Shown here piece by piece: positions 24,096 to 31,800 of a DNA stretch of 64,000 bases. Every line of letters begins with the position of its first letter. Positions within the stretch are counted from its first letter, which is position 1. This DNA is from Rubrivivax sp. (GTDB taxonomy: Bacteria; Pseudomonadota; Gammaproteobacteria; Burkholderiales; Burkholderiaceae_C): NCBI GenBank assembly GCA_022843905.1, contig JALHMT010000002.1:79307-143306 (forward strand), given 5' to 3'. The notes under the pieces are model-generated. The model worked only from the letters and a program-made list of their open reading frames with translations. It was not told the origin of the DNA and did not search any database. A program made the translations under genes and the position numbers.

Positions 24096-25241
24096 ATGAA
24101 CCTCGAGCTGACTGAAGAGACCCGAATGCTCGTCGACACCGTCACGCGCTTCGTGCGGGACCGGTTGCGACCCCTGGAGGCCGAGGTCGACCTGGCCGAC
24201 GGCATCGAGCCCCAGCGCATGCAGGCGCTGCGAAGGGAGGCGTGTGCGCTGGGCCTGTATGGCTACAACATGCCCGAATCGATCGGCGGGCCGGGCCTGA
24301 GTCTGCAGACGCTGGCCGCCATCGACGAAGCGATCGGCCACACCTCGATGCCGCTGGGCGAGGTGTTCGGGCATCTGCCCGGTTCCTTGCGCTTCAGCAA
24401 CGAGGCGCAGTGCCGCTGGCTGGTGGATCCCCTGCTGCGCGCGGACACCAGCATCGGCTACGCCCTGACGGAGCCGGGTGCCGGCTCCGACCTGTCGGCC
24501 ATCGCCACCCGTGCGGTGCGCGTCGCGGGCGGCTGGCGCCTCAACGGGACCAAGCACTTCATCTCCAACGTCGAGCACGCCGACCACATCCTGGTGCTGG
24601 CCGCTACCGACACGGCGGCGCCGCTGAAGTCCAAGCTGTCGACCTTCATCATCGAGCGCGGCAACCCCGGTTTGGCCCTGCTGCGCAAGTTCCGCAAGAT
24701 GGGGTGGCACGGCTATCCCCTGTCGGCCTTCTCGCTGGACGACTGCTTCGTGCCCGACAGCCACGTGCTGGGGCAGCCCGGCGAAGGCTTCAGGATCATG
24801 ATGGCCACCATCAACAACGATCGTGTCTATGTCGCCAGCAAGTGCCTGGGCATGGCCCAGGCGCTGATGGACCTGGTGCTGCCCTGGGCGCGCGAGCGCA
24901 CGACCTTCGGCCAGAAGCTGGGCCAGCACCAGGCGATCCAGTTCTACCTGGCCGATTGCGACATCGAACTCAACGCGGCCCGTCTGCTGACGCAGCAGGC
25001 CGCCGCGCTGGGCGATGCGGGACACCCGGACTTCCGCATCGCCGCGTCGCGTGCCAAGCTGTACGCCAGCGAGATGCTGGGTCGCGTGGCCGATCGTGTG
25101 CTGCAGGTGTTCGGCGGTGCGGGCTACATGACCGACCTGCCGGTCGAGCGCATCTACCGCGATGCACGCGCCTTCCGCATCGGCGAGGGCACCTCCGAGA
25201 TGCAGCGCATCCAGATCGCCCGCCACCTGCTGGCCGAATGA
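24096..25241 (+). CDS. Acyl-CoA dehydrogenase
   Basis: A 381-aa FAD enzyme making the 2,3-double bond of an acyl-CoA. The N-terminal helical domain is followed by Y-A-L-T-E-P-G-A-G-S-D-L (the FAD/substrate loop, about 124-135) and the C-terminal helices with V-F-G-G-A-G-Y-M-T-D-L-P and the motif I-G-E-G-T-S-E-M-Q-R, which holds the catalytic Glu (about 365). AAGGA precedes the ATG. It is the only dehydrogenase in the operon; no 3-hydroxyacyl-CoA dehydrogenase accompanies it. Confidence 0.92.
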   Translation: MNLELTEETRMLVDTVTRFVRDRLRPLEAEVDLADGIEPQRMQALRREACALGLYGYNMPESIGGPGLSLQTLAAIDEAIGHTSMPLGEVFGHLPGSLRFSNEAQCRWLVDPLLRADTSIGYALTEPGAGSDLSAIATRAVRVAGGWRLNGTKHFISNVEHADHILVLAATDTAAPLKSKLSTFIIERGNPGLALLRKFRKMGWHGYPLSAFSLDDCFVPDSHVLGQPGEGFRIMMATINNDRVYVASKCLGMAQALMDLVLPWARERTTFGQKLGQHQAIQFYLADCDIELNAARLLTQQAAALGDAGHPDFRIAASRAKLYASEMLGRVADRVLQVFGGAGYMTDLPVERIYRDARAFRIGEGTSEMQRIQIARHLLAE

Positions 25242-25277
25242 ATCCGCGCGCGCCCGACCTCGACCGGGGAGAAGACC

Positions 25278-26438
25278 ATGCCGCGTGTCAGTGACGACGT
25301 GGTCATCGTCGGCGTGGGCGAGACCCGCGTCGGCAAGCTGCCGGGCCTGGAGTCCGTGCAGATCCAGGCCTGGGCCGTGCAGCAGGCCGCGGCCGACTGC
25401 GGACTGCGCATTCCCGAGATCGATGGACTGATCAACCTCGATCCCTATGCGATCCCGAACTCCATGTTCTCGTCCACGCTGTCGGAGTACCTGGGCCTCA
25501 AGCCCAGCTTCCTGACGACGGTGGACGTGGGCGGCACCGTGACGGCGATGACCATGCTGCAGCAGGCGGTCTGGGCCATCGAGTCCGGCCACTGCGAGAT
25601 TGCGGCCTGCGTCTATGGCGAGAACACCCTCACCGGACGCCCGGCAGGTGCACGCGGTCTGGCAATGCGCAACCTGCTGGGGGGCGAAGAATGGGAAGAG
25701 CCCTTCGGTCTGCATGGCATGGTGACGCCGTATGCCCTGCTGGCGCAGCGCTATCTCGCGCAGTACGGTGCGGCTGTCGATGACCTGGCGGAGGTCGCCC
25801 TCGTCACGCGCCGCCATGCCCTGCTCAATGCCAACGCCCAGATGACCAAGCCCATGTCGCGGGCCGACTACGACGCCAGCCGCATGATCAGCTCACCGCT
25901 GCGCCTGCTGGACTGTTCGCTGGTCTCCGACGGCGGTGGGGCGGTGATCCTGATGAGCCGCCAGCGCGCAGCGCAGCGCGGCCTGCGTGCCGTCTCCATC
26001 CGGTCGATGGCCATGCGCAGCACCCACAACTCCATCGTGCAGGCGCCCGATCTGGAACAACTCGGCATGGCCGCAGCGGGCCGGGACGCCTTCGAGTCGG
26101 CGGGCCTGGGGCCTGCCGACTTCCAGGTCGCGCTCCTGCACGATGCCTTCACGATCTCGGTGCTCATCACGCTGGAAGCCCTGGGTTTCGCCGCTGCGGG
26201 ACAGGCTGGGGCCTACCTGCGTGCGGGCCACGGCAGCCTGGGCGGACGTTGTCCGCTCAATCCGCATGGCGGGCTGCTGTCCCAGGCGCACGTCGGCGGC
26301 ATGCTGCACGTGACCGAGGCCGTTCACCAGCTGCGCGGCACCGCGGGCCACCGGCAGGTGCCCGATGTGCGGCATGCGGTGGTGAGCGGCAATGGCGGCG
26401 TGTTCTCGGTCTGCGGCGTCATGGTGCTGGGAGCCTGA
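25278..26438 (+). CDS. Thiolase-like protein (SCP2/Ltp type) lacking the nucleophile cysteine
   Basis: A 386-aa thiolase-fold protein. The two-halves layout is clear (D-D-V-V-I-V-G-V-G-E-T near the start; L-L-H-D-A-F-T-I-S-V and N-P-H-G-G-L-L-S-Q-A-H-V-G-G in the C-terminal half), but the place of the active-site Cys reads V-D-V-G-G-T-V-T-A-M, without cysteine. The next gene, starting 2 bp later, encodes a DUF35 partner. In characterised pairs such as Ltp2-ChsH2 the two form an aldolase, and in BbsAB a thiolase. Without the cysteine, retro-aldol cleavage of a 3-hydroxyacyl-CoA side chain is the more likely reaction. Confidence 0.85.
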   Translation: MPRVSDDVVIVGVGETRVGKLPGLESVQIQAWAVQQAAADCGLRIPEIDGLINLDPYAIPNSMFSSTLSEYLGLKPSFLTTVDVGGTVTAMTMLQQAVWAIESGHCEIAACVYGENTLTGRPAGARGLAMRNLLGGEEWEEPFGLHGMVTPYALLAQRYLAQYGAAVDDLAEVALVTRRHALLNANAQMTKPMSRADYDASRMISSPLRLLDCSLVSDGGGAVILMSRQRAAQRGLRAVSIRSMAMRSTHNSIVQAPDLEQLGMAAAGRDAFESAGLGPADFQVALLHDAFTISVLITLEALGFAAAGQAGAYLRAGHGSLGGRCPLNPHGGLLSQAHVGGMLHVTEAVHQLRGTAGHRQVPDVRHAVVSGNGGVFSVCGVMVLGA

Positions 26439-26440
26439 GC

Positions 26441-26866
26441 ATGGAAGACGATGTCGACGCGATGCGGGCCGTGCTGCCCGCCCCCACGGTGGACTCCCGG
26501 CCCTTCTGGGACGCCTGCAACGCCGATGCGCTGCTGCTGCAGCGCTGCGGGCACTGCGCACACCTCTTCTACTACGCGCGCCGTCTGTGCCCGGCCTGTG
26601 GTGGCACCGAACTGCGCTGGGAGCCCAGCGCCGGACGCGGCAGCGTGTACAGCTTCAGCGAAGTGCACGTGGCCTTTCACGGATCGGCGTCGGACGGCCG
26701 CCTGCCCTACACGGTCGTGCTGATCGATCTGGACGAAGGTCCCCGCATGCTGAGCCGTTGGGTGCCCGGCGGCGCGGCATCGCCGGCCGTCGGCCAACGA
26801 GCTGTCGTGCGGTTCACCAGCGTGAGTGGCCAGAAGCTCCCCTTCTTCACCGCCGAAAGGGACTGA
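26441..26866 (+). CDS. DUF35 Zn-ribbon/OB-fold partner protein
   Basis: A 141-aa protein. A helix (P-F-W-D-A-C-N) leads into a rubredoxin-like zinc ribbon with C-G-H-C and C-P-A-C-G (about residues 31-52), and then an OB-fold ends with V-R-F-T-S-V. DUF35 proteins bind the CoA moiety and complete the active site of thiolase-like partners. It lies 2 bp after the thiolase-like gene. All four zinc cysteines are present. Confidence 0.88.
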   Translation: MEDDVDAMRAVLPAPTVDSRPFWDACNADALLLQRCGHCAHLFYYARRLCPACGGTELRWEPSAGRGSVYSFSEVHVAFHGSASDGRLPYTVVLIDLDEGPRMLSRWVPGGAASPAVGQRAVVRFTSVSGQKLPFFTAERD

Positions 26867-26871
26867 TTCCC

Positions 26872-27654
26872 ATGCCCATCATCAGCACACTGCAAGGCCA
26901 CGCGGCCGTCCTGACGCTGGACTTCGCGGACAACCACAACGCACTGTCCACGGCCCTGGTCACGCAGATGCTGTCGGCCCTGCAGAACCTGGACCCGAAG
27001 GCGCGCGCCATCGTGGTCGCCGCACAGGGCCGCTTCTTCAGCGCCGGCGCCAACATCCACGACCTGAAGCAGGGGGGCTGGCTGAGCGGAAGTGCCAACC
27101 CCGAGGACCCGGTCGCGCTGTTCGAGGCGCTGGCCTGCCATCGGCTGCCGGTGATCGCCGCGGTGACCGGCCCGGCGCTGGGCGGGGGGTTCGAGCTGTG
27201 CCTCAGCTGTGATCTGCTCGTGGCTGCCGACACGGCATGGTTCGCGTTGCCGGAGGTGGGACTGGGCGTGGTGCCGAACACCGCCATGGCTCGCCTGACG
27301 TCCATCGTCGGGCGCCGACGCGCCCTGGAGGCCATGATGACGCGTCGGCGCATCCCTGCCGCCGAGGCCCTGGCACTCGGCCTGGCCAACCAGATCGTTC
27401 CCGTCGGAGAGGTGGTCGCTGCAGCGATCGCATTGGCTCACCGCATCACCGACGAGGCGCCCCCGGGGGCGCTGGCCGCGGTCAAGAGCGGCGTGGACCG
27501 GCATCTTCGAACCGACTGGACGGAGGTTCGAGCGAGCGTCGGGCGATTGCCCGAGGCCGAGTGGCACGAAGGCCTGGGCGCCTTCGTCGACAAGCGCAAG
27601 CCGGACTACGACCGCTTCTGGAAGGTGGCGGGCGGCGCTGCGGAAGGCTCCTGA
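26872..27654 (+). CDS. Enoyl-CoA hydratase/isomerase family protein
   Basis: A 260-aa crotonase. The oxyanion-hole segments are F-F-S-A-G-A-N-I-H-D-L (about 56-66) and A-L-G-G-G-F-E-L-C-L-S-C-D, followed by the catalytic region L-P-E-V-G-L-G-V-V-P. The C-terminus F-V-D-K-R-K-P-D-Y is typical. It is the last gene of the operon, 5 bp after the DUF35 gene, and the second hydratase alongside MaoC. It may hydrate, isomerise or hydrolyse a CoA ester. Confidence 0.88.
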   Translation: MPIISTLQGHAAVLTLDFADNHNALSTALVTQMLSALQNLDPKARAIVVAAQGRFFSAGANIHDLKQGGWLSGSANPEDPVALFEALACHRLPVIAAVTGPALGGGFELCLSCDLLVAADTAWFALPEVGLGVVPNTAMARLTSIVGRRRALEAMMTRRRIPAAEALALGLANQIVPVGEVVAAAIALAHRITDEAPPGALAAVKSGVDRHLRTDWTEVRASVGRLPEAEWHEGLGAFVDKRKPDYDRFWKVAGGAAEGS

Positions 27655-27688
27655 GAGGACGACCGGCGCGCCTTGCCGCGTGGCGTCC

Positions 27689-28957
27689 TCACGTCGGCAT
27701 GCCTGTGCCGGAAGCTCCGTTCGCATCACCCAGAGCCCGGCGCAGCAGCCGCATGGCCTCGTCGATCTCGGCCTCGCTGATCGTCAAGGCCGGCATCAGC
27801 CGCAGCAGATGGCCGCGCGGCGCGTTCAGCAGCAGCCCGACGGGCTGCAGGTCCCGCGCCGCGGCCACCACCCGATCGGCCCGATCGTCGGGCAGCACCA
27901 GCGCGCGCAACAGACCGGCACCGCGCTCGGCCACCAGAGCGTGGTCGCGCACGATGGCCTGCAGTGCGATGGACAGCTGCTGGGCGCGGGCCCTCACGCC
28001 TTCCAGGAAGTCGGTGCGGCAGACCTCGTTGACCACCGCCAGACCCACCGCGGCCATCAGCGGATTGCCGCAGAAGGTGCCGCCCTGGTCACCGGGCTCG
28101 AAGCAGTTCAGGTGTTCCTTGCACAGCATCGCCGCGAGCGGCAAGCCGCCGCCCAGCCCCTTGGCCAGGGTCATCACGTCGGGCTCCACGCCGTACAGCT
28201 CGTAGGCGAAGCCGCGCCCGCAGCGGCCGATGCCGGTCTGCACCTCGTCGACGATCAGCAGCAGCCCCTTTTCGGCGGTCAGGGCGCGCAGCTCGCGCAC
28301 GAAGCCGGGGTCGGCTGGAACCACGCCGGCCTCGCCCTGCACGAGTTCGATCATCACGGCCACGCTGTGGGGCGAGATGGCGCGCTCCACCGATCCGATG
28401 TCGTTGAAGCGCGCCTTCGCGAAGCCCGCCGGCATCGGCGGGTAGAGGCTGCTCCAGCCCGGCTTGCCCGAGGCGCTCATCATGGCCAGCGTTCGGCCGT
28501 GGAAGCCGTGCTCGAAGCCGATGATCTCGTGCGCGCCGCCGCGTTTCCTGCTGCCCCAGCGCCGCGCCAGTTTCACGGCCCCTTCGTTGGCTTCGGCGCC
28601 GGAGCTGGCCAGAAACACCCTGTCGAAGCAGGTCAGGTCCGCGAGCCGCTCGGCCAGGTCGATCATGGGCCGGTTGTAGTAGGCCGGGCCCGGGTTCAGC
28701 AGGCGCTGCGCCTGCACCGCCAGCGCGTGTGTGATCACCGCAGGGCTGTGCCCCAGGCTGTTCACGGCCCAGCCCTGAACGAGGTCGAGATGGCGCTTGC
28801 CCTGTTCGTCGACGAGCCACGAACCTCGACCGTCCACGAACACGGTGTCCGGCCGCTGCGTGATGGTGAGCAGGGCGCGCCCCGGGTCGTTCGTCGGCCT
28901 GCCCGGCGGGGCCGGGGTCGCAGCGTGGGGGGGCGAGGGTGTCGTGCGCGCGTTCAT
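27689..28957 (-). CDS. Class III aminotransferase (acetylornithine/GABA type)
   Basis: A 422-aa PLP enzyme of the ornithine/omega-amino-acid aminotransferase group. The motifs are S-S-G-A-E-A-N-E-G-A-V-K-L-A-R, F-H-G-R-T-L-A, D-E-V-Q-T-G-I-G-R (PLP-contacting Asp), and the Schiff-base Lys in T-L-A-K-G-L-G-G-G. A ~35-residue Pro/Ala-rich leader precedes the fold, so a later start is possible. It overlaps by 4 bases with an upstream DJ-1 gene, and a GlxA-type regulator is divergent. A role in degrading an amine or amino acid is likelier than arginine synthesis. Confidence 0.87.
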   Translation of the reverse strand: MNARTTPSPPHAATPAPPGRPTNDPGRALLTITQRPDTVFVDGRGSWLVDEQGKRHLDLVQGWAVNSLGHSPAVITHALAVQAQRLLNPGPAYYNRPMIDLAERLADLTCFDRVFLASSGAEANEGAVKLARRWGSRKRGGAHEIIGFEHGFHGRTLAMMSASGKPGWSSLYPPMPAGFAKARFNDIGSVERAISPHSVAVMIELVQGEAGVVPADPGFVRELRALTAEKGLLLIVDEVQTGIGRCGRGFAYELYGVEPDVMTLAKGLGGGLPLAAMLCKEHLNCFEPGDQGGTFCGNPLMAAVGLAVVNEVCRTDFLEGVRARAQQLSIALQAIVRDHALVAERGAGLLRALVLPDDRADRVVAAARDLQPVGLLLNAPRGHLLRLMPALTISEAEIDEAMRLLRRALGDANGASGTGMPT

Positions 28958-29562
28958 GGGGTCGGACTCCAGTCGAAGTCCATCTGGCGAGCTGTGCGCA
29001 GAGCGAGGTCCCGGCTGTGCAGCCGCTCGACCAGATGCAGGCTCATGTCGATGCCGGCCGAGATGCCGGCCGAGGTGACGACGGAGCCTGCATCCACCCA
29101 GCGCACGCCCTCGCGCACGCGCAGCCCCGGCCGCAGCGCGCGCAGGGCGTCGAGGTCTTCCCAATGCGTGGTGGCCTCCAGGCCGTCGAGCACACCGGCC
29201 TGTGCCAGCAGCAGCGAGCCGGTGCACACCGAAGCGAGCACGCGGGCGGTGCGGGACTGGGCGGCGATCCAGGCCATCAGCCCCGGTCGACCCAGCTCGG
29301 CATCGACCACTCCGCCGGGCACGATCGCACAGGTCAGCGGCGGGTGGTCGCCCAGGCGGTGGTCGGGCTGCAGGCGCAGGCCGGCACGTGCCCGCACGCT
29401 GCCTTCCGTGGCGGCGATGGTGAGGGTCGAGAAGAGCGCAGGTGTGCCTGGCGGCTGGCGCCGGGCGTGCACGCGGGCTGCGGTGCTGAAGACCTCGTAC
29501 GGACCGGCCATGTCCAGCAGTTCCACCTCGTCGAACAACAGGATGCCAACGTTCATCTTCAT
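28954..29562 (-). CDS. DJ-1/PfpI-family protein (isonitrile-hydratase-like)
   Basis: A 202-aa class-I glutamine-amidotransferase-like protein. The start M-K-M-N-V-G-I-L-L-F-D-E-V-E-L-L-D-M-A-G carries the conserved Glu, and the nucleophile-elbow cysteine is in A-S-V-C-T-G-S-L-L-L-A (about 105-115). The ending S-A-G-I-S-A-G-I-D-M matches GlxA-type domains. AAGGAGG lies 6 bases before the ATG. It is co-transcribed with the aminotransferase and divergent from a DJ-1-domain AraC regulator. The presence of Glu and Cys suggests catalysis, such as isonitrile hydration or a related hydrolysis, rather than a structural role. Confidence 0.82.
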   Translation of the reverse strand: MKMNVGILLFDEVELLDMAGPYEVFSTAARVHARRQPPGTPALFSTLTIAATEGSVRARAGLRLQPDHRLGDHPPLTCAIVPGGVVDAELGRPGLMAWIAAQSRTARVLASVCTGSLLLAQAGVLDGLEATTHWEDLDALRALRPGLRVREGVRWVDAGSVVTSAGISAGIDMSLHLVERLHSRDLALRTARQMDFDWSPTP

Positions 29563-29581
29563 GCAGCCTCCTTGCCTGCGT

Positions 29582-29606
29582 CGATGCCTGAAGTGTTCAG
29601 GCCTCG
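29582..29606. promoter_or_regulatory. Palindromic operator between DJ-1 and GlxA-type genes
   Basis: GCCTGAA-GTG-TTCAGGC (29586-29602) is a perfect 7-base inverted repeat. The palindrome extends by three further pairs on each side after one mismatch. It lies 20 bp before the DJ-1 start and ~90 bp from the divergent regulator start. This is a likely binding site for the AraC-type regulator or another factor controlling both genes. Confidence 0.55.
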
Positions 29607-29697
29607 AAGCATGCGACGGGCCGGACTTGGCTGCCATGACGCAGTTGCCACCTTTCCTGCCATCACGATGCTGGGCGGAATCGGTCATCATGCCGGC

Positions 29698-30672
29698 ATG
29701 TCCTGCCGCATCGACTTCGTGCTGTTTCCCGGCTTCCAGCAACTCGACCTGGCGGGTCCCATGGCCGTCTTCGAGGTCGCCAGGCTGGCCCGGCCCGGCA
29801 GCTACACCTGGCGCCTGGTGGCGAGCGGACCACCGGCCGTCCGCAGCTCCGCGGGGGTGGACTGGCCGGTGCGGCCGCTGCCCCGGCGCCTGGACGATGT
29901 CGACCTGGTGATGGTGATCGGCGGCGACGGTGTCGACGCGGCCTGCCGCGACGCGCGACTCATCGGCTGGCTGCAGCGTGCCGGTCGCGCGGGCGTCCGC
30001 ATGGCCAGCATCTGCAGCGGCAGCCTCGTGCTGGCGGCCGCGGGCCTGCTGGACCATAGAACGGCCACGACGCACTGGTCCCGCAGCCGCCAGTTTGCCC
30101 GCGACCATCCGGCCGTGCGCCTGCAGCCTGATCGCATCTACGTGCGCGAGCCGGCATCCAGGAGCCGTTCGCAGCGCTTGCCCGAAGTCTGGACCAGCGC
30201 CGGCATGACGGCCGGCATCGATCTCTGCCTGGCCCTCGTGGCGCACGACCACGGAGAAGATCTGGCCAGGGAAGCGGCCCGTCAGCTCGTGGTGGAACGT
30301 CGGCGCCCGGGCGGGCAGTCGCAGTTTTCTCCGCTGCTGGAACTGCAGCGCCCCGAGGGCCGGTTCGGCGCCCTGCTCGATCACGTGAGGAGCCAGCTGC
30401 AGCAGGACCATCGCGTCGATGAACTGGCGGCGCGTGTCTGCATGAGCCCGCGCCACTTCGCGCGTTGTTTCCGGAGCGAGACCGGCGCCACGCCGGCGCA
30501 TGCGGTCGAGCGCCTGCGTGTCGAAGCCGCGCGAGCCGCCCTGGAAGGCGGCCAGCCTTCGGTGCAGCGCATAGCGCAGGACTGCGGCTTCGGCAGTACC
30601 GAACGCATGCGGCGGTCGTTTCAGCGCCTGCTGGGCCGGCCGCCTGCGGCGTTCCGCAAGGCTTCAGCGTAG
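29698..30672 (+). CDS. GlxA-family transcriptional regulator (DJ-1 domain + AraC HTH)
   Basis: A 324-aa regulator. Residues ~5-190 form a DJ-1-like ligand-sensing domain with A-S-I-C-S-G-S-L-V-L-A and W-T-S-A-G-M-T-A-G-I-D-L. Residues ~225-320 form the AraC double helix-turn-helix (V-C-M-S-P-R-H-F-A-R-C-F, then I-A-Q-D-C-G-F-G-S-T-E-R-M-R-R-S-F). GlxA-type regulators often sense amines or amino acids (ArgR, CdhR, GbdR groups). Divergent from a DJ-1 enzyme and aminotransferase, it most likely controls them. Confidence 0.9.
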   Translation: MSCRIDFVLFPGFQQLDLAGPMAVFEVARLARPGSYTWRLVASGPPAVRSSAGVDWPVRPLPRRLDDVDLVMVIGGDGVDAACRDARLIGWLQRAGRAGVRMASICSGSLVLAAAGLLDHRTATTHWSRSRQFARDHPAVRLQPDRIYVREPASRSRSQRLPEVWTSAGMTAGIDLCLALVAHDHGEDLAREAARQLVVERRRPGGQSQFSPLLELQRPEGRFGALLDHVRSQLQQDHRVDELAARVCMSPRHFARCFRSETGATPAHAVERLRVEAARAALEGGQPSVQRIAQDCGFGSTERMRRSFQRLLGRPPAAFRKASA

Positions 30673-30716
30673 CGACCGGGCCCCCTGGCCTGCAGCCATG
30701 CGCTCGACGCCAGACC

Positions 30717-31727
30717 TCAGCGCAGGGGCGGCAGCGCCGCCAGGAATCCATCGATCAAGGCGGTGGTCTGCTGCGGCGCGTCCACCACCGAGATGTGGGC
30801 GCTGTCCACCAGCTCGAAATGCCCGCGCGGCAGCGTGGCCGCCGCACTGCGCAGGCTGTCGGGCGGGTACGACTTGTCGTGTCGGCCGGCGATGAACAGC
30901 ACCGGGGCCTGGATCGCCTGCAGGCGGGGTGCCAGGGCTTGCCGTTCCAGCAGGACTGAACGCACGGCCACGGCCAGTGCAGGGCCGTCGGCCCGACTCA
31001 GATGGTCGTGGAAGTCGTCGATGACCGGCCCGCCTCCTGCGCGCGTGGCGTCGAGGAAGAAGTTGCGTGCCACGCCGTCGCGGTACAGCGCGGTGCCGTG
31101 CATCCATCGTGCACCCCAGGTGACGAATCGCTCCGCGAACCCAGGGCCGGCCGGCGAGGTCGACACCGGCGTGTTCAGCATCACCAGCGCGCGGGTCCGG
31201 GCCGGATGCGCCAGCGCGAACTCGCCGGCCACCAGGCCGCCCCAGGAGGTGCCCACCACCACCACCGGCTGCGAGACGCCCAACGCGTCCAGCACCTGGG
31301 CCAGGGCCTGAGCGCAGGCGGCCATCGAGAAAGGCCCGGGTGCCGCACCGCTGGCACCGTGGCCGGGGCCGTCGACCACGATCAATCGGTGTTGCCCGCG
31401 CCAGGCCTGGATCTGCGATCGATAGATGCGGTGGTCGCTCAGGATGGACGACCACAGCACCAGCACTTCGCCGCCCGCGGCAGCGCTGCCGGTGTCGTAC
31501 ACCGCGAGGTTGCCCACCGACGTCGGCATGAATCCGGGCGCCGACAGGGGCAGGGCGGTGCCTGGCTCGGCGTGGGTGGTCGCGACAGCGGCGGCATCGG
31601 CCCCTGAACGCGTCGGGGCGCCGCAGGCCGACAGCAGGGCCGCAGCCAGTGTCAGCGAGGTCGTCGCCGCAGCGATGCGGCCTGCCGGTCGCGAGTGTCT
31701 CAAAGGGCTTCGAGGAGGGAATCTCAT
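30717..31727 (-). CDS. Alpha/beta hydrolase, lipoprotein
   Basis: A 336-aa protein with a long N-terminal leader ending in the lipobox L-L-S-A-C (about 31-35), so it is probably anchored in the outer membrane or periplasm. The catalytic triad is visible: G-T-S-W-G-G (Ser), I-A-G-R-H-D-K (Asp) and D-S-A-H-I-S (His). The fold resembles esterases and carboxylic-ester/lactone hydrolases. It is divergent from a TetR regulator with two matching operators in the 73-bp gap, so it is likely induced by a ligand of that repressor. Confidence 0.87.
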   Translation of the reverse strand: MRFPPRSPLRHSRPAGRIAAATTSLTLAAALLSACGAPTRSGADAAAVATTHAEPGTALPLSAPGFMPTSVGNLAVYDTGSAAAGGEVLVLWSSILSDHRIYRSQIQAWRGQHRLIVVDGPGHGASGAAPGPFSMAACAQALAQVLDALGVSQPVVVVGTSWGGLVAGEFALAHPARTRALVMLNTPVSTSPAGPGFAERFVTWGARWMHGTALYRDGVARNFFLDATRAGGGPVIDDFHDHLSRADGPALAVAVRSVLLERQALAPRLQAIQAPVLFIAGRHDKSYPPDSLRSAAATLPRGHFELVDSAHISVVDAPQQTTALIDGFLAALPPLR

Positions 31728-31742
31728 GGGCGGCTCCAGATG

Positions 31743-31755
31743 TTAACGGTGTTAA
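31743..31755. promoter_or_regulatory. TetR operator 1
   Basis: TTAAC-GGT-GTTAA is a perfect palindrome, 15 bp upstream of the divergent hydrolase start. A second copy lies 37 bp away, centre to centre. The sequence 31741-31753 is also an exact inverted copy of 31782-31794. Confidence 0.65.
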
Positions 31756-31779
31756 GTTTGAAGCCTGTCGCCCAGGCTG

Positions 31780-31792
31780 TCAACACCGTTAA
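31780..31792. promoter_or_regulatory. TetR operator 2
   Basis: TCAAC-ACC-GTTAA is the reverse-complement twin of operator 1 with one changed base. It ends 8 bp before the tetR ATG, where a bound repressor would block both divergent genes. Confidence 0.65.
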
Positions 31793-31800
31793 CATTGCTC

